A stretch of 64,000 nucleotides of DNA from Trichobilharzia szidati (GCA_944472155.2 OX235272.1:5688354-5752353), one strand, 5' to 3'. Positions 31,560 through 41,625 are shown, counted from the stretch's first letter. Translations and numbers: made by a program. The notes: generated from the letters alone by a model not told the origin.

Positions 31560-32596
31560 TGCCCTAAACCATTACCACCCTCATTCAACAACTGTATGGG
31601 GATGCCACATGTCAAGTGAATCACGACAGAAAAGTCAGTTAAGCCATCCAAGTGAAGATAGGAGTAAGACAAGGCTGAGCACTATCATCGACGATATTCT
31701 TAACGGTGGTCGACTCGACCACGCTGAAGACCGTTACAAGCGAGAAGTCAGAGGCATGTTAGGATGAAAACAAGACTTTGGAATATTTGAACTTCAAGGA
31801 CAATTTATGTATAATGTCACGCAAACACGAAGATCTACAGTCAGAAATCAACAACTCAGCAGAATCAGTAGGAGACAAAGACAAGACTTCAGTTGAGAAT
31901 AGAGAAGACAGGGGTGATGAAGACATAATACTAACTACAATAAGCACCAATCACCATCGACAGGAGAAATTTGAGGGAAGCTACTTCTTTATTCTGTGTA
32001 GACAGCATCGTTTCAACTACAGATGATGACACAGATGAAGACGCATGAGCTAGGTGAGATCGGAAAAGCAAGGAAGACTTTCAGTACTCAGATAACAGAG
32101 TAGAAATATACATTATTCGGTACAATATGTAAAGTCCAAATTCCATATACTACTGTCATGTCACTGGTCCCATATAGTTTAGAGACTTGGTGCACACGTT
32201 ATTCAAAGGATTTTCAACAGCTCACTTTGGACTTTCGTAAACAACTACCTTAGATGGTTATTGAAGATGTCCATGAATGAGAAGCGAGCACTAAGAAACA
32301 CTGGCAATTTACAAACCAGCAATCCATCACACAACAAACAGGTGGAAGAAAATCGAGATGGATTGAATGTGTAGTAAGGAGACCACTGAATAAATCATGC
32401 CACAGGTCTACGATTAAAATCCCAATAGCAAATAAGATATGCCCTGAGAGTGACATGGAAAATACTTTGTAAAGAGTATACCGAAGCTATTAGGGAATCA
32501 TGAAAACATCTGGAAAATACTGAAAAGAAAAGAGAGGAAGGGGAATGTGCTGTTAAATTCCTATGCTCTACCTGAAATCCAAGGGAATAATTCTTT
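31560..32596 (+). pseudogene. RTE LINE, RT to 3' end
   Basis: GGAGTAAGACAAGGCTGAGC gives the GVRQG block. The catalytic box near 31790 reads NFKDN, so both aspartates of FADD are not kept. The C-terminal blocks follow (EDLQSEINNSAE, CAGCATCGTTTCAACTAC, AGACTTGGTGC) and the end is TCCTATGCTCTACC with AAGGGAATAATT. Its 3' end abuts the 3' end of an opposed SINE-B. Confidence 0.75.
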
Positions 32597-32757
32597 TTAT
32601 TCCTTCACGTCCCAAGTAGAACATAGGGCTTCAAGCTAGAGGCTTGAAGTTTCGGCAGCAGTAATTATTTTTACAGGATGGAGTTGCTGGGGATCGAACC
32701 CCAGACCATTTGCATGGTAGGCGAGCGTCCTAACCACTGTACCACCGACGCAAAGTG
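32596..32757 (-). mobile_element. SINE-B, shortened copy
   Basis: The minus strand has an A box TGGTACAGTGG, B box GGGGTTCGATCCCC, then directly AGCAACTCCATCC, CTTCAAGCC and CCTATGTTCTACTTGGG. The middle segment with CTCCTTTACC and AGAGGGAAGG is deleted. Confidence 0.75.
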
Positions 32758-32765
32758 CCTAGGTC

Positions 32766-32826
32766 AAGGCTTCGCCGAGACTCGAACTTGGGTCGCTGGA
32801 TTCAAAGTCCAGAATGCTAACCGCAT
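32766..32826 (-). pseudogene. tRNA-Gln(TTG)-like sequence lacking its 5' acceptor
   Basis: The minus strand has GCGGTTAGCATTC, the anticodon arm CTGGA-CTTTGAA-TCCAG (anticodon TTG), then a T-arm with AAGTTCGAGTCTC and 3' acceptor bases GGCGAAGCC. The matching 5' acceptor and half of the D arm are missing, so a cloverleaf cannot close. It lies directly upstream of a SINE-B head on the same strand. Confidence 0.75.
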
Positions 32827-32829
32827 ACA

Positions 32830-33885
32830 GAGTAATAATTGACAGCTAATGTTAAGTGGGCAGTTACTCGACACTGATTCAAATGACAGCTAAGCAGCTG
32901 GGAATTTCAACTCAACTGACTCAACAACGTTAGACTATCAACTAATCCGGTGGCTACTGATTCGAATAGAATTCATTTCACAAGAAAATTCTACTCTTTT
33001 AATCTAGTAGAAGTAAACTTATCAGTTTGATGAATCAGCCTAAATAACATCTCCCAGCGTATAAATAATGTCCCTATAAAAACTGAATAACACTCAGACG
33101 TGAATTTATTTTCTTTTCTAAAATTTCATCAAAAACTTCTTCCCTACTTCTACAGAATCTAATTAATCACTGTAACTCCGTCTACTAAGAATATTTTGTT
33201 GACTCACAGATCAATTATTGTTATTAGATTGATTCCAGTTACCTAATTTGCTGTGAGACGATACAAAGAAGAAAGAGAAGAAGGAGAAGATGAGAGTTAC
33301 TTGAAAAATGGCGAGTTGAGTATATTTCACTTATCTACTCATCTATTCTGGTTGGTTATTCTTCCAATTACCATTGACTGTAGGAGAGTGAAGTAAACAA
33401 ATGTGAAACAGTGACACGCGCTGTTTAGTGTAAACAAAACTGTCTAGTAGTTTTTGTTTACAATTGTAGATTTTAGAATCTTTATGAGAGGATAAAGAAA
33501 ATTGTTTACAGAATTGATTAAGATTGCCAAAGGCTTTAATCAAAGCGAAAGAATCAGGAAATTCTTTTTAACATTAGTTTATCTCTTCTGTTCTTTGCAT
33601 ATTTCAGACAACCTACTTGATATATGGGCACGTTGAAGCTGACAGAAGAGAGAAGGAAGGTGAAATAGAAGATAAAACAGTGGTAAGATGAACATCGAAA
33701 GGAGGGTCTGACTCTTCTATACAGCATACTGAAGAAAGGACACAAGAAGCGTTCTAAGAGAGGAGAAAGTTAATTTTATGACACATTGGTAAATGAAGCA
33801 GAAATAGTCTGCAGATAATAAGGGCCTCAGAACACTATATCAAATAACCAAGTTCTTATATGGGAATACGTCTACACAGATGAAA
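32830..33885. other. Unassigned AT-rich sequence
   Basis: No recognised repeat. Short frames at 33343-33543 and 33554-33745 have no support. Confidence 0.45.
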
Positions 33886-33889
33886 CTAG

Positions 33890-34510
33890 TGAATGATCAT
33901 TGCAAAGGACCGCTGAATTGACCGCCACCTGCAACTCGTTCATAAATATCAACAACATTCACAGAACTGCCAGTGAACATTGGTTCCTTGAAAAAAGCAG
34001 AAGTCTTGAATGCCATAAAGATTGAATTCCTTTATGAGCACTGAGCATGGATCCAGAGACCTCAGCAGATTTACTTACACTACTATTGAAGAAAGTCTGG
34101 AAGGAAGGGAATGTACCTGTGGACTGGAAGGGAGGCAAATTCTTGAAATAATGGAAGAATGGTGACTTGAACCTTTACAAGAGCTGGGCAAGGGGAATCA
34201 TGCTTCTATCAGCCTCAAGCAAAGTAATTAGTCGTATTATCCTGGAGAGAATAAACGGTTCTCTTGATGCAAACTTCCTCGCGGAACAAGCTAGATTCAG
34301 GAAAAGGAACAAGGAGGTCTGGCAACCAACCAACTAGCAGTCTGTCACTCAGAAAATATGCGGAAAGAAATGGAGATGTTTTTGAAATACACTGAGGTGA
34401 CCATTGGGTGACATAAGATATCAGATCCTGAAATAGAAGCAGGACGAGAAATGACGAGTTGAGCATGGCTTAAACCACCTATGTTCTCCTGGGAACGTAA
34501 AGGAATAAAA
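33890..34510 (+). pseudogene. RTE LINE with internal deletion
   Basis: 33960-34300 covers the RT N-terminal region (GCAGAAGTCTTGAATGCC, ACTATTGAAGAAAGTCTGG, GCAAGGGGAATCATGC, CGGAACAAGC). At about 34305 it jumps to the C-terminal region (CTAGCAGTCTG, GGAAAGAAATGGAGATG) and ends CCTATGTTCTCCTGGGAACG. The RT catalytic part and most of the connection are missing, replaced by a direct join. Confidence 0.7.
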
Positions 34511-34734
34511 TGAAATAACAATAAAATATGTAAACAAAATGTTTGTCAGTTCAGCCAGGTTTTAGTCGACCTGAGTCTGTATACAAACGTTTCGTTTGTT
34601 GCGTTGTTAGCATTCATATGACTGAGAGCAAATTTTTGAGACTATTATGATTACTTAGTTTAACTGTTGCTCAACGCCTTAACGTAACTTTACAAATGGT
34701 ATTCATTGTAATATAACATAAAATTTAAAATACT

Positions 34735-35035
34735 AACACGAGGTGACATCAGTTAGATAACTATTGAAAACCAGCACAGAATTCTAGACAGCTTTTCCTT
34801 CCTAGTTTGCGACTAATCGAAGGTATGCACCTACCCTCAGGGTTCAAACGCAGAACCTTCCGGTTACAAGGCGAGTTCGTAGACCATTCAAACAGTGCAA
34901 ACCGACTCATCTTACACTTGAAAACTTACCTTACACCTGCTAGGGACTGACTGGTTACAAGAAGACGTTCCCTGGAGTTTTAGTGAGAAGTCGTGACGCC
35001 CAGTTGAGAGTGAGGACAAATATTCACCACCAGTG
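34735..35035 (-). mobile_element. SINE-A, minus strand
   Basis: Blocks in order on plus: GAGGTGACATCAGTTAG, CCAGCACAGAATTCTAGACAGC, TCCTAGTTTGCGACT, TATGCACCTACC, GGGTTCAAACG, CTTCCGGTTACAAGGCGAG, then the outer unit with GGGACTGACTGGTTACAAG. The hammerhead-like block is damaged. Confidence 0.65.
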
Positions 35036-35039
35036 ACCT

Positions 35040-35276
35040 TTGTTTTTATTCATTTACGTTCCCAGGAGGACATAGGCGGGACAGACTAGAGGCTTGAAGT
35101 TTCACTAGCAGTTGTGTTTACTTTTATGGGATGGGGTTGCTAGTTTCATTCCCAAACTTTCCCTCTTTACAAGTCATATAACTGGTTTAGCGAGGTAGGG
35201 GGTTGCGTTGGCCGAAGACCAAACCCGAACCATCTGCCTGGTTGGCAAGCATTCTACTTCTGTGCCACCGGTGCGA
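35040..35276 (-). mobile_element. SINE-B, minus strand
   Basis: Full length with decayed boxes: CATTTACGTTCCCAGG tail, TAGAGGCTTGAAGTTTC, GGGATGGGGTTGCTAG, CCCTCTTTACAAG, AACCCGAACC and GTGCCACCGG. Confidence 0.75.
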
Positions 35277-35414
35277 AACGTTATAAAGGGCAAGGCGCAT
35301 GCACACAGCATAGCCTTCTTCAAACCTTGCACACAACCATTAGGTCGCATACTATTCCATCGCCCTTGGCGGATCTGGCAGCAAAAGTTGCGAGAACACC
35401 ATCAAAGCATATGA

Positions 35415-35878
35415 CAGAGACTTGCACTGCGCGTCATAAAGAGCACCTCAAACAAACTACAGACCTTCATTAAAAGTTGTCTTTGCTCAATACTCAAGAT
35501 CAGATGGCCAGACAGAAAAGATCAGCAACAGAGAGGGATCTCTGGCAATGAGCGAACCAACACAGCAGGAACCGATTGTGAAACAAATAAGCAGGAAGAA
35601 ATGGAGATGGATTGACTGGTCATACTCTGAGGAAACAAACCATCAAGTGACATCACTAGACAAGGCATTGCTCGAGTGGAATCCGAAAGAGAAGCGGCGA
35701 GTTGGTCATCAGTGCCAGGGTGACTTGGAGGAGGTGATGTGAAGAGGAGATGAAGGCGTGTGGGCAGACATGGAGCCAGGTGAAGACTCTAGCAGAGAAT
35801 CGAACGCAATGGAGACGCACGGCTGAAGCCCTATTTTCCTCTAGGAATTAAAGGAAACAATAATAATAACTCACAGAC
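35415..35878 (+). pseudogene. RTE LINE, 3' end
   Basis: ACAAACTACAGACCTTCATT, CTCAATACTCAAGATCAG, GGAGATGGATTGACTGG, GCTCGAGTGGAATCC and the end GAAGCCCTATTTTCCTCTAGG with AATAATAATAA. The open piece 35548-35742 reads SRKKWRWIDWSYSEETNHQV. Confidence 0.75.
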
Positions 35879-35889
35879 AAGAGCTCAGT

Positions 35890-36010
35890 TAAAATTTGCG
35901 TTTAAAATCCAAATCTTGTTGAGTTCAGAAGTTCAAACTGATTTCAGAGTGACGAAGGTCTGTCTTGCCTTTTCAGTCCCATCTAGTTTTGACATCGTCA
36001 TCTATACTAA
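35890..36010 (-). pseudogene. RTE fragment, inverted to its neighbour
   Basis: Short minus-strand piece with GATTTCAGAGTGACGAAGG and TCTTGCCTTTTCAGTCC, equivalent to 15285-15330. Confidence 0.5.
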
Positions 36011-36239
36011 CGCCTATAGTTGGAATGATGCTGCCTCGGAAAGTGAAAATGCTGATATCTTTCATATTTCTCTCGATGTAAGTGATTGGTACTTGTTGTT
36101 CTCGGTTGGTTAGTTTCATCAGACTGAAAACGTTAATAGAGAAATTAGTAGGACCAATGTGGAAATGGCTACTAAAATAGCCTAACAGAGAAGAATGAGT
36201 ACCATGAACAAATATTTCTACGTACACGACACTGGCTTC

Positions 36240-36720
36240 ACCAGTACATATGAGTCAGACACATAGTGGCTCCATTAGGTTATTTTTCACCTTGTAGATA
36301 ATTTTAAAGAATGGAGCTGTAGAAATAAGGTGACACATATCGACCAGATATTCAGTTATTATGCTTTTTACAGCTATTCACCCGCTTCTTAGTAATTACG
36401 CATAGTGATGTTCTCAGTCATTTGGACAAAACATGCTTCGAACGACCGATAAACCTGGATCCACATGGAGTTGGTCAGCTATAGAACATTGACCTTCAGG
36501 TTACTGAAGAGGGATGGTCAAGTGGAGAGCACTATTCTCGGTGATGCTACAGAGTATGCCATTTGCATGGATTGTAAGATGATTTTTTCGAAGGGTGTTA
36601 GCAGCCAGATTGCTAATGAATTCAACGTATATATGTAACATGTTCTTAGATATAGATGTCATATCACATATTTTTGTCTGTAAAGCTTGGCAGATGACCA
36701 TTTTTGATTAGGATTTGTCT
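36240..36720 (-). pseudogene. PLE GIY-YIG fragment, decayed
   Basis: The minus strand near 36440 reads VYRSFEACFVQMTENIT, aligning with YIGRS...LSKR..EH of intact copies. The upstream block has the FFAAN-like segment near 36600. Stops are frequent. Confidence 0.5.
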
Positions 36721-36724
36721 TAGA

Positions 36725-37105
36725 AGATATAAAGCTCCCTCAACAGCAGCAGGACAGCATTTCCGCTGAATAGGAGTGGCAAGTGCCAGAATCAAGTGTC
36801 ATTTTCTATGAATAGATACCCAGCTGTAGAAATTCGTACATTATTATTTCATAAGGAAAAACAAAGTGTTTTTGTTCAGTGAAGAATTATTGTTCTTTTT
36901 CAACGACTTCATTTTCAGGCTGTACAGTTGCATTTATATCGAGGAGAAAGGCGTTAAGTGGCAGTAGAAATTCCTCAGTCAATATTACACATATGGTAAG
37001 AATAAAGATAATTAAAATGATGTACTGAGGGGTTAGAATTCAAGTGAATGAATTACAGAACTTTTAGAGATTAATAAATAAGTGAACTGGTTTCATTTTG
37101 ATAAA
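36725..37105. other. Unassigned AT-rich sequence
   Basis: A PLE-like TGTACAGTTGCATTTATATC terminal block lies near 36921. Otherwise nothing recognised. Confidence 0.4.
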
Positions 37106-37265
37106 TCAAACAGTGTTGTATAGCAATATTAATTGATGACGTTTCGAGCACAAATTATTGCTCATAACCATATCAAGTCACTCACACGACTTTTCGCTCT
37201 AACACAGTGTCTAAGTTTTCTACTTATATCAATAAGTGAAGCGGTATAAAGATTTTAAAATTGTA
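37106..37265 (-). repeat. PLE terminus with hairpin GAGCA/TGCTC
   Basis: Inverted terminal block: GTTGTATAGCAATATT, the hairpin 37134-37175, CACAGTGTCTAAGTTTTC and CTTATATCAATAAG. It lies directly downstream (minus strand) of the PLE at 37300-39000 and is probably its 3' end. Confidence 0.6.
37134..37175 (-). ncRNA. Hammerhead-like hairpin, variant core
   Basis: The minus strand has TGAT, ATGGTTA, T, GAGCA, loop, TGCTC, GAAA, CGTC, ATCA. Stem I TGAT/ATCA and stem II GAGCA/TGCTC are both complete. Core 1 differs from the hammerhead consensus, so activity is uncertain. Confidence 0.35.
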
Positions 37266-37286
37266 GGTCAAGTGTCGTCTGAAAAA

Positions 37287-37733
37287 TTAAGAGTACGATG
37301 ATGATAACAGTAAAGACGGCGAAGGTAAAGTGAAGTGGAATGAATTCAAGTGGTAAAATAGAATAAAATAAAAGAACATTACTATGACCAAGGTAAAGAA
37401 AGGGGTTTGACAAAACGTTTTTTGAACACACAATTTAGGTTTCTGTCCATGTATAGCTAGAGCTTCGGCTATGCATAAGTGGAGAAAACGTAAGCTTTTG
37501 GAGTGGCTGGATTTGGTCCTGTAGATAACTTTAAAGGATAAATCACGTGGGGCTGAATGACCTGACTTCAGAAGGTGTTCAGAGATTGAAGACTTTGCCG
37601 TCCTTTTCTCACCTTTCATTAACCAACCCGGGTAGAGTTCAGCCATGCGTTTAAGGAGATTACGCTCAGAACGTGCAATGTGATCAGCTCCACACGAGCA
37701 TGTGAATAAGTATATGTACTTAGAGATGGACAT
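37287..37733 (-). pseudogene. PLE GIY-YIG endonuclease segment (148-aa frame)
   Basis: Residues 6-30 read YLFTCSCGADHIARSERNL. The CSCG cysteines are kept, but YIG is changed to HIA, so a key part of the nuclease motif is lost. It continues AELYPGWLMKGEKRTAKSSI, HLLKSGHSAP and KLCVQKTF, the family's end. Residues after about 125 are AT-rich read-through. Confidence 0.75.
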
Positions 37734-39000
37734 GAGTGTAATAGTTTATCCGCAACGCACTATCAAATCATATTTCGACTGCTAAACACTAAATGGAAGT
37801 CAGCAGCATAAAAACACCATCTAATACATTTAGATAAGTGACTTTTAATTACTTCAGAAATACTGTCACCTTTGGAAACTGAACTCATAAACAGTGTCTT
37901 CTTCGGCACTGTGATTTGGCTAAGGACAGTTTATTTCTTTATGTTTCTGTCGATAAACCTTCTAGGATGTCCATTTCTTAAGAGAGTCGTTTGAAGGTTT
38001 TCTAGTTCTATGTCGATCGTATCTACAGAGCAAACGTTTGTAATTCTGGAGTGTGGAGAATGAATAAGATTTCTCTTCCTGCCTAGAGGTATCCAACTAT
38101 TGAAGTTAGTGTACTGTACTGTAAATGTTGACCTTCGGTTGATCGAGCTTTTTAACGTTCCGTCCTCTCTTCTATTGAGCATCACATCTAAGAAGTGAAA
38201 TGAGGAGTTCGACTCTTCTTCCATAGTGAAAAGCATAGATGAGTGAGAACCACTAAATTTTCCAAGAAGCTCAACCGCTAAGCAATTCTCATCACAAATA
38301 ATGAACGTATCATCAATATATCGCTTATGTATATGCAGACTTGAGATTGTTTCTTTCAGTGGTCCTCTATCCAAGCTCGCCATGAAGACATCCACTGGGA
38401 GAGGTTCTAATGGAGACCGCATGGTGACCCAACCCATCACTAAACCTAAACTGCACATTAAGCGTACATCTCAATAAGAGCTACTTCAGATAGTCGGTTG
38501 GCACTTCAATATTTATGCATTCTAGGTCACTGTTATCACATAAATAACAAAGAGTCTCTACTAATGGTACATTGCAAACATCTAGTGAAATCATATGCTT
38601 ACCGGTCACATTAATTCTATCAACGCATATGATGAGATCAGAAGTGGCCGAAAGACTATGTTTATATAGATTTTGATCTTACTGGTTAAAGGTTCTTAGC
38701 CAGCCATTAAGCTATAGAATGATAGAGAGATTTCAGCATGTCCAATACAGGTCTCTGAGGGGGCACCATCTTTATGCACCTTAGGAAGACCATATAAACA
38801 AGGGATGGCTGCACCAGACGGTTTGAGATGTTCATATACATACGAAGTAATAATAGATTCGTCCTTAAATTTCTTCAAGTGTTTTCACAATTTATTCTCA
38901 TCACCTTCCATTTTACCTTTCTGGTTGGTTGATTTTAAAAGCTTTTCTTTGTTTCAAAGGATGGTACATCCTCACAATTTAAAATAAATATAGCCAATCC
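37300..39000 (-). mobile_element. Penelope-like element, best-preserved copy (RT plus GIY-YIG)
   Basis: The only copy where RT and endonuclease can both be read well. Order on minus: LLKSTNQKGKMEGDENKL (38935), PCLYGLPKVHKDGAP (38770), RT palm and catalytic box (38458-37931), then the GIY-YIG region (37733-37370). Frameshifts or stops separate these blocks, and about 240 bases between 38460 and 38700 are poorly readable. Confidence 0.85.
37931..38458 (-). pseudogene. PLE reverse transcriptase palm and thumb (175-aa frame)
   Basis: Residues 12-30 hold TMRSPLEPLPVDVFMASLD, the PLE form of the MGSPLSPLLAD box. Residues 47-50 are YIDD in KRYIDDTFIICDEN, the catalytic pair being intact. Residues 86-92 read FHFLDVM. 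Then RKRNLIHS and LLRNGHPRRFIDRN begin the linker. The frame ends at a stop before the endonuclease region. Confidence 0.85.
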
Positions 39001-39485
39001 TTTACCTGAACGAATTAACATTATTATTTATAAAAGGTTATGTAAATGTACAACTGAGTAGCGTGATAATAAAATACATTCACAACAGTCTCTTCTTTGA
39101 ATCACATGATTTGGTTCACTCTTATGTTCAATTCTTTGGCGGACTGCTTGAATCACTGAGCTACCTGTATTCAATCCAAGATGATGCATCTTATTTTCTT
39201 TAGTTCTCGTTGTTATAATCTTTCAGATACTTTCATGGTTCACCGAATGTACTCATACACATTTTTAATTCGTCCGCGACCTACTGTTGCGCAATTCTGA
39301 GGGACTTAAGAAAAATACCACAGTGAATTATTTTATTTTTCATAAATAACATCACTGCATCACATGATAAACTGGAAAAGGCTGTTTTACTTGAAACTCC
39401 TAGATGAAGAGAAAATATTATGCCATAAACTACTCTGGAAACTGAGCATCTTGTGTAAATCGGTTGAGTATAATAAAGCTATTGT
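39001..39485. other. Unassigned sequence
   Basis: May hold the decayed PLE N-terminus, but no motif is readable. Confidence 0.35.
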
Positions 39486-39489
39486 TATT

Positions 39490-39662
39490 CAATTATTGGT
39501 TTGTAGGGATTTTGTTTGGTTGGTTACAGGATTTCACCATGAGCTGACATCGGCTAGAGAAACACTGGAAAACCACCTACGAGTATTGGATGGCTGTTTC
39601 GTTAGCCGAGTTTCGGACTCTTCATCAGTACGCACCCACCGGGGTTCGAAAGCTATTGTTAT
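39490..39662 (-). mobile_element. SINE-A, partial
   Basis: GGTTGGTTACAGGATTTCACC, ATGAGCTGACATCGGCTAG, ACTCTTCATCAGTACGCACCC and GGGGTTCGAAA. It is cut off in the B box. On minus the hammerhead-like block reads ATGAAGA, GTCC ... CGAAAC. Confidence 0.7.
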
Positions 39663-39725
39663 TAGACATCCTACAATAGTCACATATAGGGAAAGAGAGA
39701 ATATAAACAAAGCCAGAAAAGTTCT

Positions 39726-39979
39726 TCCATTATGGGTAAATTTTTATTTTGATAGAGTCTCACACTGTTATACAGTAATATTTACTGATGACATTTCGAG
39801 CACAATTTATTGCTCATAATCATATCATATCATACCTTGATATGATTATGAGCAATAAATTGTTCTCGAAACGTCATCAGTAAATATTACTGTATAACAC
39901 TGTGAGACTCTATCAGAATAAAAAATTTACCCATAATGGAATTACATTCTACCACAGTGCCCAAGTTTTATTCTTATAT
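39726..39979. mobile_element. Short foldback element with 12-bp TSD, second copy
   Basis: The 254-bp insert is flanked by CAGAAAAGTTCT at 39714-39725 and 39980-39991. It starts TCCATTATGGGTAAA and ends TTTTATTCTTATATC, the same ends as the 2697-2893 element. The arms meet at about 39831 and each contains the complete hairpin region (39784-39825 inverted, about 39838-39882 direct). The right arm has the same 40-base tail with CACAGTGCCCAAG. The arms have a few mismatches, so this copy is older or less homogenised. Confidence 0.9.
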
Positions 39980-39991
39980 CAGAAAAGTTCT

Positions 39992-40335
39992 GTTCCTTTC
40001 TTAGCTTCTGACTTACTTATAAGAACAATTTTAAGAGCGTCCATTTATTAGTAAGACTATTGATTGCTTACTCGAGCCCTTTTATCAGATATACCAATCC
40101 CAAAGGAAAAAATTATATACATATATAGATATATTTCATCCCTATCAAATTACATCTATGACATTGTGACAGAAAAATAGGAGTTTTCTGTGTACTGGTT
40201 CATTTTGAAGGGTCTTTCCCAAAGGAGTTCAAATTCTTTTCGTTCTCTACAGATAAAAAAGTGGATCAGTTTGCATATCACATGGACGCCTTAGCAGTGG
40301 GATCATTTATACTGAATGATAACATGAGGAACTTA
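39992..40335. other. Unassigned sequence
   Basis: No recognised repeat. Confidence 0.4.
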
Positions 40336-40337
40336 CT

Positions 40338-40575
40338 GATATAAGGATAAAACTTGGGCCCTGTTGTCGAGAAAAACTTTATTATGGATAAGATTTTATT
40401 TTGATAAAAATCACGCAGTGTTGTACAGTAATATTAACTGATGACCACGTTTCTAGCACAAATTATTGCCAATAATCATATCAAGGTACTCATACAACTT
40501 TGTATACTTTGATAGTTACTCAAGAACTCAAGTGTATTATTTGAAGCGGTATCAAATAAATCGTAGGTTTTAATT
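40338..40575 (-). repeat. PLE terminal fragment
   Basis: ATATAAGGATAAAACTTGGGC, TTATTATGGATAAGATTTTA, GTTGTACAGTAATATTAAC and ATAATCATATCAAGG. It includes the part left of TCCATTATGG that the foldback left arms lack. Confidence 0.6.
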
Positions 40576-40577
40576 TG

Positions 40578-40795
40578 GATTGGTGGCACAGCGGTTAGGG
40601 CGCTCGCCAACCATGTACACGGTCCGGGTATCGATCCCCAGCCGACGTACTCCTTTACCTCGCTAAGCCAGTAATAGGACTGGCAAAGAGGGAAGGTTGG
40701 ATATGATGTTAGCAACTCCATCCTGTGAAAATAATCACTGCTACAGAAACTCAAAGCCTCTAGCTTGAAACTCTCTATGTTCCACTAGGATAGTG
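40578..40795 (+). mobile_element. SINE-B, plus strand, near full length
   Basis: A box TGGCACAGCGG, altered B box GGGTATCGATCCCC, CTCCTTTACCTCGCTAAGCC, GAGGGAAGGTTGGATATG, TTAGCAACTCCATCC, GCCTCTAGCTTGAA and CTATGTTCCACTAGGA. It is the clearest copy for comparing the body with the RTE 5' region and the tail with the RTE 3' end. Confidence 0.85.
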
Positions 40796-41150
40796 AAGAA
40801 AAAACATTTGGATCAAATGAATTCCATATAAGGCTATTTATCTACAGTGATCCATCTTTTCTGTCATCTCGTCTACCATTTACGGTTCTGTTCTGTACAC
40901 TTAGTTTTGAATAAAACCTTAAAAAAACTATTCTAAGGAGTCATTGCGCATTGAAGTGAGCCTTTTGTTTTTCCTCTGTTCAGAATACTACATTCCTACG
41001 AACATCACTGAAATACCGCATTTTCAAGGCCATTCTAAACGTATACACACAGAGTTACTGTGTCGCATTTGGACTGTTGTTTTGAGACAGAGAAAGCTCT
41101 CTTATCGATGTTCAGTCTTTTCTTTTGTCTTTGCGTTTCAGCGGTGTTAT
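40796..41150. other. Unassigned sequence
   Basis: No recognised repeat or gene. Confidence 0.4.
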
Positions 41151-41154
41151 TGTT

Positions 41155-41625
41155 GTTGTTGACGTCCAATTAAGACAGACTGGCCAGTGTGCATTAAGTC
41201 CCGACCGATAACTGCTATCTTGCCGTGGTGGTCGGGCTTGAATGCCACAGTGACCCAACAAGCTAAACTGGCTGGGACTCATGTCCCTGCAGGTCCTACC
41301 ATGTCAGGAAGGTTGTTTGGAAAGCGGTTAGACTAAAAGCAGTTACCATGGGGTACATGGGCTCCATAGTTCAATCGGATCAAATGGCGTATGAACCCAT
41401 ATGGGTCACCGGCAACCATGGGAACGCAGCTCCTGACGCTGCTCCGCTGCCTTGCGGATTAGACTCCAAGTCAAAGGCTCGGGGGGTGGTCCCTTAGGAA
41501 AACCACCTGCTTCGGTCTGGGCGCCCGGGCAGTATCTCAGCCCTCACACAATATTGTGTGGCGCATCTTTCTTGGTGCCATATTGTACCAAGTTTTTCTG
41601 CGTTTAAATAAATAAATAAATAAAG
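41155..41625 (+). mobile_element. GC-rich retroposon-like segment with (AAAT)n tail
   Basis: Markedly richer in G and C than its surroundings, with blocks such as CTTGCCGTGGTGGTCGGGC, CTGACGCTGCTCCGCTGCC and TCTGGGCGCCCGGGCAG. It ends TGCGTTTAAATAAATAAATA. A GC-rich body with a tetranucleotide tail is typical of the 5' region or body of a non-LTR element, or of a SINE. No frame gives a recognisable protein. Confidence 0.5.
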
